Origin: Acridotheres tristis
Taxonomy: Eukaryota > Chordata > Aves > Passeriformes > Sturnidae
Assembly: GCA_037013685.1 (NCBI GenBank)
Contig: CM072888.1
Span: 8,103,034-8,167,033 of the forward strand
Direction: 5' to 3'
DNA: 64,000 bases
Positions within the stretch are counted from its first letter, which is position 1; the number at the start of each line of letters is the position of its first letter. A model generated the notes under the pieces. The model ran no database searches. It was not told where the DNA came from and worked only from the letters and a program-made list of their open reading frames with translations. A program made the translations under genes and the position numbers. Below are positions 52,701 to 64,000 of the stretch, piece by piece.

Positions 52701-53275
52701 TGAGTGTTTCACTTGCTGTACCTTTCCATTTGATCAGGGCAGTGTTAAGAGGCAATACTTTTAGCCAGAGACAATTGAAAAAGGAGAGAGGAGAGAGGTA
52801 GGGAAATTACAATTGTTTTCCTCAAGAAATGAAATAAAGTGTGGGAACTTGCTTCTCTTGTCCAGTGCCACAATCAAACACACTGCCAATGAATTTACAG
52901 TTAACTATTGTGTTCACATTGTCTACTTGAGGTATGGAATACAAAGGCAGAAATCTTTAGAAAGAGGGCTTTGGATCAGGTTTTATTTGCAACAAAGTAA
53001 AGGTAATTTTTGAAAAGTGTAATTTTTTTTTAGTATAGTGTGTGGCATACCTGCACAGCCTCAATGGGGATAAAGAATTAAAGTTTTCTGATGAATAGTC
53101 AACTGCTTTTGAATTCTATTATGAAGATGATTTATAGGGTTCTAAGTGTTTTGCACCTGCCTCCAGGAATGAAATACATATGATTTATGTATCTGGAAGG
53201 GGGGAAAAAAACGGAAAGAGAAGGCAACTGTCTGATCCTTCCCTACCATGACAGCATATCATTCTGAGAGGAGAA
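49791..53275. other. Unique non-coding sequence
   Basis: No gene is recognised. A poly-A run lies near 52002-52016. A GC-richer block at 52270-52540 has a 106-codon plus-strand frame without domains. A strong polypyrimidine tract with CAG is at about 51570-51592 (see findings). The rest is AT-rich. Confidence 0.55.
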
Positions 53276-53595
53276 GTAACTGTTTGAGGTTAATTTAGAT
53301 CACATCAATCTGTATTACTTGACCTTTTCAGAATAAACAGAACCAAAAAGTGACTACACAAAAAAGTCAATTTTAAAGCCAATTACACTAATAGTATTTG
53401 ATGTGTAAATGGGTGTTTATTATTAAAAAAAAAAAAAAAAAAAAGCTGCAATAAAGCTGAGGGGCATTTAAAGACAGGAGATGTCTAATTGTAGCATATT
53501 CAGTAATGAAATCACAGTCAGCCTAGTAGCTGATTAAGGTTAATTTGAATCACATCAATGTGAATTAACTTGGCCTTTGCAGAATGAACAACACC
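53276..53595. repeat. Diverged direct duplication of a ~70-bp module
   Basis: Copy 1 (53276-53344) and copy 2 (53526-53595) share GGTTAATTT, ATCACATCAAT, an (A)CTTG-CCTTT block and CAGAAT-AACA in the same order and orientation, about 250 bp apart. By eye they match at roughly three quarters of positions. A 20-base poly-A run (53425-53444) lies between them. Each copy has a TTAATT core and a TGACCTTT/TGGCCTTT nuclear-receptor-like half site. Confidence 0.75.
53425..53444. repeat. Poly-A run
   Basis: Twenty consecutive A residues, with no recognisable retroposed sequence in front of them. Confidence 0.95.
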
Positions 53596-56500
53596 TTTGT
53601 GCCAACATGATCAATTAGTCCCCTTAACTTCATACGTCTGCTTGGAAAGGTTAGACTTATTACTTATCAAGATAACCACTTGGAGATTAAAATCTCAGGC
53701 TTGTGTGCATTTTTCCCCCCATCATACCTCAAGGAATAAAAAAAAAAAAGAAAATATGAAACTTTTAAAATCCTGATGCAGTTTGATGCTTTATCTAATA
53801 AGCTTGAAAAGTCATGTTTATCCTAACTTTAGGGAAAAGGCTGGAGACTGGACACATAATAGAACTGTCTAGAAAGCACTGACTATACTCATACTCCTGT
53901 ACCACTCTTGCAGCTTCCTAGCCCAATAATAAATAATCCCTAATAATAAATATTCCAAGAATCTTGGGATCACAGGACACAGACGTGCTGACAGAAACTT
54001 CTTCCCCCATATATACTACATAAAGACTATATAAATTTGATGGACTCTAAGGAGAGTCATAGTTACAGGGATGAGAGGTTCAACAAATATACATGGGACC
54101 TGAGAGCATACAGTGGATTGAAGGTCCTGCCGAAAATATTGTGTTTCTATTTGTGAAAAACAGCTTAGCTTTGGTGCAGTACTGCCTAAATAGAGCTGAA
54201 CCTCTTTTTAAGCCATTTACTATCTATGCATACCATAATACTGCTGCTGTTCAGCTTCCACAGAGCCAAAGGAATGATGGTGGAAGATCTGAGCAGCCCT
54301 GCAGAGGGACAGAGAACCTGCCATGGCCTACTAGTGTAGGTCAGTGAACTTTAGTTTTCATAGAAAAAATTATGACACCAAAAAAAAAAAATTATAAGTC
54401 TTTGGAAACATTACTGTTGATGTGCAAATCTTCTGAGAGAAGGTAATGGGAAGCTGAGGCCTGGGATACAAATATGGAAAATCTCACACTCCAGCTCAAA
54501 CCTTGGAGAAACAAGTTATGCAGAAGAAAGTGATAGCTGCAGCTAAATTAGATTAATTTATTTGGAGGTCAGGTCACATCGGAGGATATCCCTTTGAAAG
54601 GAAGACCTGTGAAGTGGTAGTCTAGTCACCTGTATTCCTTGCACAGTAGAAAGTCTGGGATGGTAATTAAGGCTGGTAATTAAGCATTTTCCTTCCTATT
54701 CATGGTCATGTGAACCATGGGTCTCATGCCTTCTCTCAGCCATTTCCAAACACAGAATAATTTTCTTGTAATTAAAACCAGAACTTACAAGGAAATAGGA
54801 CATGACTGATTAGTTGTGAATGGTCTTTCATGTATTTTGAAATTCTGTCTATTATTGCAGTTGTATCCAGGGGGCCAATATGAAGCTGCAATCCTGATCT
54901 TCTGGGTAGATGTGTGCATTTAATCCAAGAGAACTGCTCATTACTCTGTGCATGTTTGCTTTTTACCCTGTCTCCCTTCCCAGCAATCTGTTCTGCTTCC
55001 CTCAGCTGGAAATCAGGCAGAGTGGGTGCCACTTGTGCCTCCTGTCCAGCTGCAAGTGCTCTGCAGACCAGCAGTTGCCTGTGGAGTAGAGTGGGGACTC
55101 AGCAGAAAAGCAGCAGCATTGGCAACATTTCCTGTGCATGGAAACTCAGCACAGCCTTTGCAGGATATTTTGGAACACTGTCATCTGGACAGCATTGTTG
55201 GTCCACAGTGTATCTGGAGCAGTCAGAACTGGAGAGCTGACACGTTACCTAGTGGCGTTTACTGAAAATGAAATCTGCTCTGCATCAAAGAGCAGAACGC
55301 TTCTTCAGAATGGATATAAAAGAAATCACTCACAAAATTACACAGAGCTGCCTTAAAGCTTGTGTTATACATGGCTTCACACAGATCCAGGACATTAAGG
55401 CTGGTATCTGAAAGAATTTTATTCCTTGTTAAAATTTTTATGAATGATGTTAAAATACATTGTATGTTCTTACCTGAATCTCCGTGTCACTCCTTTGATG
55501 ATGCACAAACCTCAGCATGAAGAGGGGCCTGCAAATCAAGCCTGTTGGTTTGCTTTGTAAGGAAGCCTTTGCTTTGTAAATTCTGCTTTTGGCCACATTA
55601 TTGTCTCAGGTATTGCAGTGATTTCCTGGAAGAAGAAACAAGTTAATTCAACAGTGTGTATAATTTGTTTACAATGTCTGACTTAATTCTTAAAGGAAAC
55701 TTTTTTGAATAAACTATTATTTCTTTATTTCTGTCTATTTCAGTTTGCTATTTTTATCATCTGTTTTCTTGTAGTCCAAAAAAGGTGTGTGCTGTATATA
55801 AGACATTTCAGATTGCTCTTTGGGCATAAGCATCTGGAGTCAAGAACTTACTTAGACCTTGCTGCTGTCAAGCAGAAACCTGTGAAATCAGCCAGGTATT
55901 ATTCACTCATGCTTGACAGTACTTGAAATATGAACCTCACTAAACAAATGGCTCTTTTCAAGCCCACCAGAAAGACAAGGTGAATGAACAAAGGCTGGCC
56001 AGTGTGAAGAAAGACACTTAGAAACGAACTCACAGAAACAAATACAAGCCCTGCACTTGAAGGAAGTTGTTTGTAAATTGACTTCACACAGGTATTGTAA
56101 ACATTTTTGTCTAGTTTTGTAAGTGTAATATATTTTTTAATATTTATTCTTATATAGTACATGTCATATGTAGTCCAATATAGTTACATATGTTCCTATG
56201 TAAAACGTCATTCATATTTGAAGGATATATTCCTTACATTAATTTTATGATATTTAGCCCAAAAAAAGCATATTTAGTGATGCTTTCAAAATCGTCTTTG
56301 TCCTTTCTTCCTGTGGTTCCTATCATTTCTTCTTCTGTAAGAAATCTAAGTTGGCTTTCATCAGGGACTGAAAGATGGTCCCCAAACATTGACAAAAGGG
56401 AAATTATTGTGGAACAACTCTGAGATCTCTGATTCTTCCTTTATGTTTTACTGCTTAGGCTACACTATTAAATGAAACAAGCAATGGCTGATAAATAAAA

Positions 56501-59500
56501 TACCCTGAAGCCTTTTTAATTCTCAGGTATATCAGATTGCTACTTAGCAAAAGGAAACCCAAACAAAGCAAATCAACCCCCATTTAAAAAACCCAACAAC
56601 AACAACAAAAAATACTACAATTTGCTCTCACAACTGACTCAGATTTACAGTTTTAAACTTAAAAGTATTTTTTTTGTGTGCTCAGAAATGTGCACAGTGT
56701 GTATCCCAATGGGATTACCTTAACCTGTAGTCAAGGCTGAAGGGTCCCAGTGCTTCCATGGGGCAATGCCAAGCTCTCCCTCCTCTGTGTAGGAAAGCCA
56801 TCTTCAAGAACTTTTGACTTACGGCCTTCCTCTTCTACCAGTCTTTCTCATTAAAATAAAGTCTTTCCAGCCTTGAAGTTATCATAGTTGAGGCAGTGAA
56901 TATACATATCTCAAGGTATTTCATGTGTGTGTGTGTGTATTTGTATATTGCTTAAGGGGTGTAGGCATATGTATTTACTATTGATATTAAATAATGACTT
57001 AGGTTGTAGATAGATTTTGCACTTTTGATTGATTAAAGTTAATAACAAGGACAACAGCCCCACCGAATCTTTGTTCATATGAGTTTATGATCCTTGGTTA
57101 GTTTTTTCCCTCCCTTAGATTTTCCTGCCTGAGCAATGCAGTCATACCTGACAGCCACCATCATCACACAATTTGGGCAACGTTGCTCATGGTCCTTGGT
57201 CATGGTGCCTTCCAGTCACTCTGTACTCCCTGCCACCCACATCTGTCTTCCTCCTTCTCCTCCCTGGCTGAACCACAGAATGCTGTGCTGATGAACTCAA
57301 GGAAAAGGGAAACATATCTGCATTTTCTTTTGAGTCTCACAGTTGTCTGAATACAGAGGAAGCTTGTGGCAATTTATGCCCTGCTGAAATACAGTTATCT
57401 TAACTGATATACAGGGATTACCATAATATTTCCTATTAAGTCAATGTGATTTTCCTCCCATTTCCATAGATAAAAAATGGTAATGCATTATTGCCAGTGA
57501 CATTGCAGGCACTGACTTTAGCTATGAAAATAAAAATCTAGCCATATACATAAATAATGTTAAGATTTTTACTGTTATATGATGCTGATAGAAGTATTCA
57601 GTCTTTGTGTTCCAAGGTTATGCTGAACATATTGAACCTTCCAGAAATGTATTTTAAAGATGCTTGTGGCTGAAAATACCCTAACTAGCTCTTCCAATTT
57701 CAAAAGTTAGCAGGCATTATCATTAATAGTTCTAAGAGAGCCAACAACACAATGAATCAAAACACAGACAGCAAGTACTATGCAGTGTCTCTCTAGCTTT
57801 TTAATTCATGCAGAGTGACAAATATACTGCTTTAAGTTGGTGCTTAATCACTTTTCATTTTCCTGTATCCCTCACCACAAAGCAAAATTCATTACATGAT
57901 AAATTTGTTACCACTGTTCTGGCTGGTTGCTGGAAAATTCTTTCTGCAAAAACAATATCAGGGACATTATTTTATTTAATTACGGTGTTTTTCAGCAGAA
58001 AAAGCTGTGACTCTTTTTCGTTTGTCCCTGTAACCATGCTACAGTTTCACTTCTGCTCTCCCCTTCCATTCCCTTTATTTGTGCTTGTAAAACTATCTCA
58101 TCCTTTCTCTTCAGCTGAATTATACTTTGCTGCTCTGTTTGTGGGAAGTTGAAGATTATAGCAAATTGATTTGATTTCTAAATTTTTGTCAAATTATATA
58201 AATGTCTGTATGTTAAAACTGTTCTGTTTCTCCTAGAATAAAGAAATGCCAAAATTCAGAAAGGAAGAGAAAGTATTTTTCCTGACTGAAATTATGTTTG
58301 GGTTTTTTTATGCACATGGGCATTCAGAGTTTGACTCAATAACAGAAAATACAATAGGAAAAAGAAGGAGTTCTTGCATTTTATCACAATGATTTTCCAA
58401 AATTAATTTAGTAGTATAGTGACTGTTATGTGCTGCTACTATTGGGAGTAAATTATACAAAGGGGCAGAGCTGACAATATATGACTGGCATAGGAAAATA
58501 TCCTACACTCTCCCGTATATTTTCCTTGTAGATTGCACAGATTTTTAAAGCAGTAAACTGTTCCCCCAGAGAATGTTTCCTTGGTTCTTTATGTCCCTTT
58601 CAAAGCAATCTGGCTGCATCAAAGCCTTGCTGTGCTCTGGTGGGGAATTTGCCCAGCAAGCCTTCCTAGTGTGCTACACTGGCATAGAGATCCTTGTTGA
58701 TAAAATAGAAACCACCTTTTTCAGCCAAAATATTAATTTTGGGTAAAAATTCTGCTTTATCATGGTCAGCAAGGAAATAATGTGTTTGTGTGATGCTCAG
58801 AATTGAGCATCCACCTCTGGAGCTGGGATCTGAGAGGACTTACTGAAGCTGGGGGAATAGCTTGAAATTGAACTGCAGCCAATGGAAATGGAACAGGATT
58901 TTTGTGACAGTAGACTCTCCCCTCCTATACGTGTATGCTGGATAGCATTTATGGTGTTCAATTTTGCAGTATCACCTTGTGCATTGTGTCAAAATCATGG
59001 TACACATTTGAATGAAGATAGTGAGTGCCAAGAACAGAAAGAAAGGAAAGAAAATCTTATTTTCCGAATGCAATTTCTGCTTCTTCAGAGCAAATTGGAG
59101 CATGAGGACACAGTCTGATAAGAAATAACATATTTAAAGTACAGAAGTGGACATGAAGTAACTAGAGAATTGCATGACCCCACTTTAGTGTCAGAATAGA
59201 AGTGCAATAGATGGATTCAGGACTACCCCAGCCAAACATCCCTTCTCCATTCATTTGCCAAAGTGATATGAATTTATCATTGTCCTACTGCTTATTCCCA
59301 TCCCTGCTTTTAGAAAGCTGTTAAACCTTCTATTTGAGGAAGGGATGGCCCAGGTACTATGTGAGAATATTTAAGTAACAGTTGAAGCTTAAATACTTCA
59401 TTCCCAATTAGCAAATTTCAAAAAATTCTCTAAAAACATGTGTTTTGTGATCAAACAGACTACTTGTGTCTTGTTGTATAACCTAAGTAATTTCATTATG

Positions 59501-62500
59501 TCAGAAATTATGCTTATCTCATTCCTTTAACAACAGCCTAGCTACTTTGAATTTTCAAATGTTGATGATGGTCCCTTCTGGAGAAAAGCAGACAGTTCAG
59601 ATTAAATTACATGAAAACACACTTTTTTACTCTTTATTTTATTTTCTTATGTCCATATGCTTGTTTGTTCATTTGTCTTTTGTATTAATTTGTAAAATAA
59701 TAGGGATGTAATCACATACTGTTTAAAAGGAATATAATACAACTTCATGACCCTGTTTTAAAAATGCTTCTTCAAAGTGTTTGATTTTCACTATTGGTTT
59801 CTTAATTTTCTCTACAGAAGTGAGCAAAGGGGGGCAATTTCTAGTCAAAGTAGAAGGCCTTCAGACTTGTGTAAAAAGAAATTAGAGTAGAAGAAAAACT
59901 GAAAGAACCACTCAAGAGCTCTCTCATTACTTCCCTCAGCTCCTTCCCAGCTTTTTCCTAATGAGATTAACAAGAGAGTAATTCCTTCCTAGTAAAATGT
60001 TTATAGAAGCGGGTTCTTTAATGTTTTTTCTTAAGTTATATTGACCCTCCTTGGCCCCTCCAATAAATAAACCAGTTGACCCTTTCAATACATAAACCAG
60101 AGGTAGATTAGGAAATAAAATAAACTTTTTCCATGATAGTTTTATAGAAACAAAAACATTTATGAGAAACACTTATGAGATGAAAATTTTCCTGTCTTTT
60201 TTTATTGCATATTAACCTACATATATATTTAATCAAATCCCAAATAATATCTAGTGAATTAATTAGCAAAAATGTCCGAATTTAAAAGAGCTGAATACAA
60301 CCCTAAACAAAAAGCTCTGATTGAGAATAAATCACGTATTGTCATCTGTAAGAATGCTTAATGAGTGTATAAGCATATTCTGTGTATACTGAATGCATAC
60401 GAATTTTTTTTCAGGTTTGTCTGAGACAGGTGTGGTTGCATTCAAGAAAATAAATCTTGTTAATTAAACAAATCCTTGAATATGTGGCAATAACAAGTTG
60501 TACAAACTCGAGATAAAACTTAAATAGAGGAGATTACTAATGAAGAGGAAATTTAATGAACTTGGTTTTCTTCCTGATTGCTGAGGAATTTTTTCTGTGT
60601 GTGTGTGACAGAGGGATTCAGGTGAGCTGAAGAGCAATTGTCCACCTGTATGATCCTCATTTTTGCAGGAGGGACAAATGACTTAACTATGGGCCAGGGA
60701 TTTGAGGTGAGGTTTCATCAAAGAGTAATGTAAGTCTGTAATAATGTGAAAGTTTCTGAAAAAAGATTGCCTGGATGAGTTTAAGAGCTGTAGGAAGTTG
60801 GCATTGGTGTTTTGATGTTTATAAAACTGCTGCTGATGGGATATGAGGTATGAAGGCATACAAGGGGGTAGTGGAACTCACATCCATCTAGCTAATTTTA
60901 TGGGAAATTAGCTCTGGATGTTCTTGGTTTTTTTAATGAAACCACAATTTTACTGAAAATAACTGCATTTACTAATGTACTAATGCACATGAGTTTATTC
61001 AAAGCATGTCTTATTGCAAACACAAATAAACCTATGGATACCCATAGTCAATCCAGTTATCACAAAACACTTTAAGCTATTAGTTAGATTTCTGTTTACC
61101 CACATCTGCTTGCAGGAGATGGGGGCTTTCAGTAGTGGTTCACTGATGATGGAAGGGAGCACCTGGCAATTCCAGAGGGTTTTTTTTCTGTCAGAGGAAA
61201 GAAAGGCAGAAATAATACTGCTAAAGACAAAGGAGGCAACGAGATAAGGGATTTTATGGTGTGGGATGTTTTTATTGTTTTCAGCAGGCTCTCTCTAAAG
61301 TGAAGTACAGGGAAAATGTAAAAGTAAATGGAACTGATCTATGATGGAGGCCTTGAGGCATTTTGTTCTGATTAGGAGTTAAAATCCCAAGGTGATGAAA
61401 TTGTTAGAGGGAGAGTGATGTGAAGGGCTGGTGGCCTTAGTGAGAAAGCAGCCTTTAGTGCTCTGTGGGGGTGTGACTGAGTGGAGGGCTTCAGGTAATT
61501 TTGGTGGATGCATGTTTTAGCTCAGCTCGAAAAGCCATTTTATTTGAATGAAGTAAAATACTTTGTCATCATAGCTCCTAAGAGCAGCAAAGGAGATCGC
61601 CAGTCTGGGCTGGCTGTTGCAACTCACTGGACTTGATCAAATGTGACTTCCAGTGCAAAAAGCTACAATGAGGAACTGTTCTTATCTGACTGAAGGTATT
61701 TTCAGTGAATTTTAGTGCTATTCAGGATTTTCATTCAGTGATATAATTGCTGTGAGCATTTTCAAAGGGAGTTGAGGTGATGTGCTGCAATGATAATTTA
61801 AATTAATTAGATGAGATTTCTTAGATGAGCTTGTTGGAAAATCTCTTTAAATGCTGCCAAATGTTAAGCTTGATGTGTAGGAATACAGAAAGTAGCTCGT
61901 GTTTATGAGGGAGAGCTGTCTGGTCTTAAATAAAGATTCTTTAGAGAAAAACTTGGTGGAAATTCCAGAAAAATTATAGAAATTTTGAGCATCTGATGTG
62001 ATGCTTTGACTAAAGCAGTGTTTATACTTGATTACTGAAAATCACGGAAATGAAGCAGGAGTTAGATCATGAAATTTGTTGTGAAATCACAGTCAGTTGT
62101 TATGCTGATTTCATGCTAAAGATAAACTGGAAGATAAGGAAGAACTCAAACTGGAATTGCAAGGATACTTTGTGAACCAGAAGAATACTTTGGGATACTT
62201 TGTGAATACAAATGTAACAGCAGCAACAATGGCTAGTTTTTCAAGTGGAATTTATGTTTAATTCAGTAGTAGTTTGATACTACTTATTTTACATCATGGA
62301 ACCAGGTTTTAGATTTTGTTTGTTTGTTGTCTTTGTATCCCCTAAAAGTATGTGTACTTTGGGTGGAACTTTGTTTAGCATTTCTACTATGTGCATATAT
62401 ACACTCTTAGCTTACAAATCACTGTCTGATGTGCATCTGTCCCTACAGTACATGAGATTAGAACCTGGTGGCATGGAGCAGCACTGAAGAGAGCAGCAGA

Positions 62501-64000
62501 TTTTATGGAAGGTGTTTCAATGTCTTTAGAACATTTTGTAATTATTAAGCTCGTTTTGGAGAAGGAGGCTCACTTCAAACCAGTTTAGGCAGCTTGCAGT
62601 ACACACCTCTGAATTCCACCTTACAGCCAGTTTAATGCAGACCCATAGAAGGATGCAGCCTGGAATCCAGTTTTAGCACAGTCTGGAATGTGCACCCTCT
62701 AAACTCTGAGGAGTATTGCTTGCCTGAGAAGATGCAACATAAATTCAGTGAATGTTTGCCATTGTAGCCTTGCCAGAAATCTGCAATATTCTCCCTCAGA
62801 AATGAATGGGTTAGTCCATACTATATCAACAGTAACATAATAGTTTTATTAAGGACAAAAAATAAGAAGCTAGCTCAGGTAAAATTTCTTTGTCTATACA
62901 AAGAGCTCAATTACTATAAATCAACCCCAAATTAAAATTGCATTGAGTTTCACAGTGTAGCCAGCATGTTTTTCAGTGTTTTAGCCAGGAAGACTTGCAA
63001 TGTACCTGTACTAACAGAGAGCAAACATTACAGTTTGGAAGAGTATAAGTCAGCACTTCATCTTGCCTTATGTCTTGTGTGGTTTCTAGATTCTGTTGTT
63101 CATGCTGAAAATCATTCTTATTGTTTAAATTGCCTCTGTAAAGTATGACTTTCTTTGCACTCAAAAAGCAAACATTTTGTGGCACACTCAAGGGATCTGT
63201 TTTAGTATCAGAAAAAGCTGTGTGTGGGTGGCTTTTTTAGCTGCTTGAGAGCAGGTAGAGCACAACTCCGGATGTTTGATGGTCCATTTACTTTCCCTCA
63301 GCCTCCTCTCATGTAAGATAATTGTACACTGTCAGCCTTGAAACCTCTTTTGACAAGGATGATCTTGGAAGTGTGAATGTGATCTCGAGGTTTCCCTTGA
63401 AAGATGAGGGAAGTGAGGAACAGACTGGAGCCCTGAGTGAGGGAGTGATCTGGGGTAGTGGCTGAGGATGTTTGCTGGGAAATAGCAAACTGTGTCCTTA
63501 CCCTACTTCAAAAGGAATGATTTCCAAATCTGTTATTTTATGTAGACCACACAACCCACAGTAGGACATGTTATTGTAGTTCTTTGCATTGCATCTGTGC
63601 TTTCAACTTGAGAGGCCTTTCAGCATCCACCTCACAGCTTCAGCTGTGTTTCCAGAAAAACATTCTCAGAAATACATTTATCAAATGTCCCTTTGGAGTT
63701 TAAAGGTTTTCTTTTTGTTCTTTGACTAGAATTGAAGAGGGGAAAAAATACTAAGCAGGGCCACTCTGCAAAAGAATCCAAGTTGTGTAAAGCTTATAAT
63801 TTTTTATCTTTTGCTAAAGGAAAGAGAGCATCCCAGCTAAATGAGCTTTTGAATTGATGTAAAAGAAAAGCACAATACTTATCTTACCTCCTCCCATGTG
63901 GCTACAAAGGTAGGAGGGAAAGTCAGGATGGAGTGTGCATCAAGTTCATGGCTTTGCTGATTATCAGAAATGAGTTTGTCAGCAGAATCTAGCTTCTGAG
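53596..64000. other. Unique AT-rich non-coding sequence
   Basis: No gene is recognised. Noted items are a 13-bp-period tandem TGGTAATTAAG pair (54661-54684), a GC-richer patch at 54940-55260 with overlapping frames of 72-108 codons but no domain, a short TG run (about 56924-56938) and a local 30-bp-period repeat GGATACTTTGTGAA (62163-62206). The longest frame elsewhere (114 codons, 57808-58152) is T-rich and featureless. Confidence 0.55.

Noticed and set aside
54914..55265. Overlapping 105- and 108-codon frames in a GC-richer patch
   Set aside because: Two frames open over the same bases, no recognisable domain and no clear splice sites; GC-rich composition alone explains the openness.
62163..62206. 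Repeated GGATACTTTGTGAA units
   Set aside because: A short local duplication with 30-bp period and few copies; no sign of a larger array or function.
1..64000. Search for tRNA, rRNA, snoRNA, miRNA-scale hairpins, CRISPR arrays or host coding exons
   Set aside because: Nothing with the required structure or conserved protein motif was seen by eye; covariance-model and translated searches were not possible here.

Overview
The window looks like non-coding DNA from a bird macrochromosome: intergenic or deep intronic, AT-rich, with no exon I can defend. The assignment to birds rests on interspersed repeats I recognise. These are three 3'-end copies of CR1 (the dominant avian LINE), one of them ending in the typical short ATTCTGTG tail repeats; one probable older CR1 reverse-transcriptase remnant; and four pieces of endogenous retrovirus (ERV) long terminal repeat (LTR) of a type common in avian, especially passerine, genomes. 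Passerine origin is an inference from LTR and CR1 type and is not proven.

Layout. 1-10.3 kb: mostly unique AT-rich sequence. 10.3 kb: a minus-strand CR1 tail. 12.8-13.5 kb: a very long homopyrimidine satellite, with 74 uninterrupted TTTCC copies grading into TTTCCC hexamers, running straight into a plus-strand CR1 fragment (to 13.9 kb). 18.65-18.83 kb: a minus-strand LTR piece. 21.2 kb: an A-rich/(AAC)n tract. 24.2-25.8 kb: the main mobile-element block, made of a CR1 copy with an internal deletion, a 5'-truncated ERV LTR, and then ERV leader plus the start of a gag-like reading frame broken by stops. 26-34 kb: unique sequence with microsatellites. 34.3-35.3 kb and 39.8-40.2 kb: two stretches with the texture of conserved non-coding regulatory elements (no open frame, balanced composition, dense homeodomain, POU and inverted-repeat motifs). 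47.0-48.2 kb: two related LTRs in tandem orientation. 49.64-49.79 kb: the decayed CR1 reverse-transcriptase fragment. 53.3-53.6 kb: a diverged duplicated ~70-bp module. The rest to 64 kb is unique AT-rich DNA.

No host protein-coding gene, tRNA, rRNA, CRISPR array or operon is visible. The longest open frames (270-305 codons near 12.6-13.6 kb) are artefacts of the pyrimidine satellite. The only long frame with coding character is the 213-codon frame in the ERV leader/gag region. I do not see evidence of a new multi-gene system. The items most worth following are the ERV leader frame, the satellite, the candidate regulatory elements and the duplicated module.
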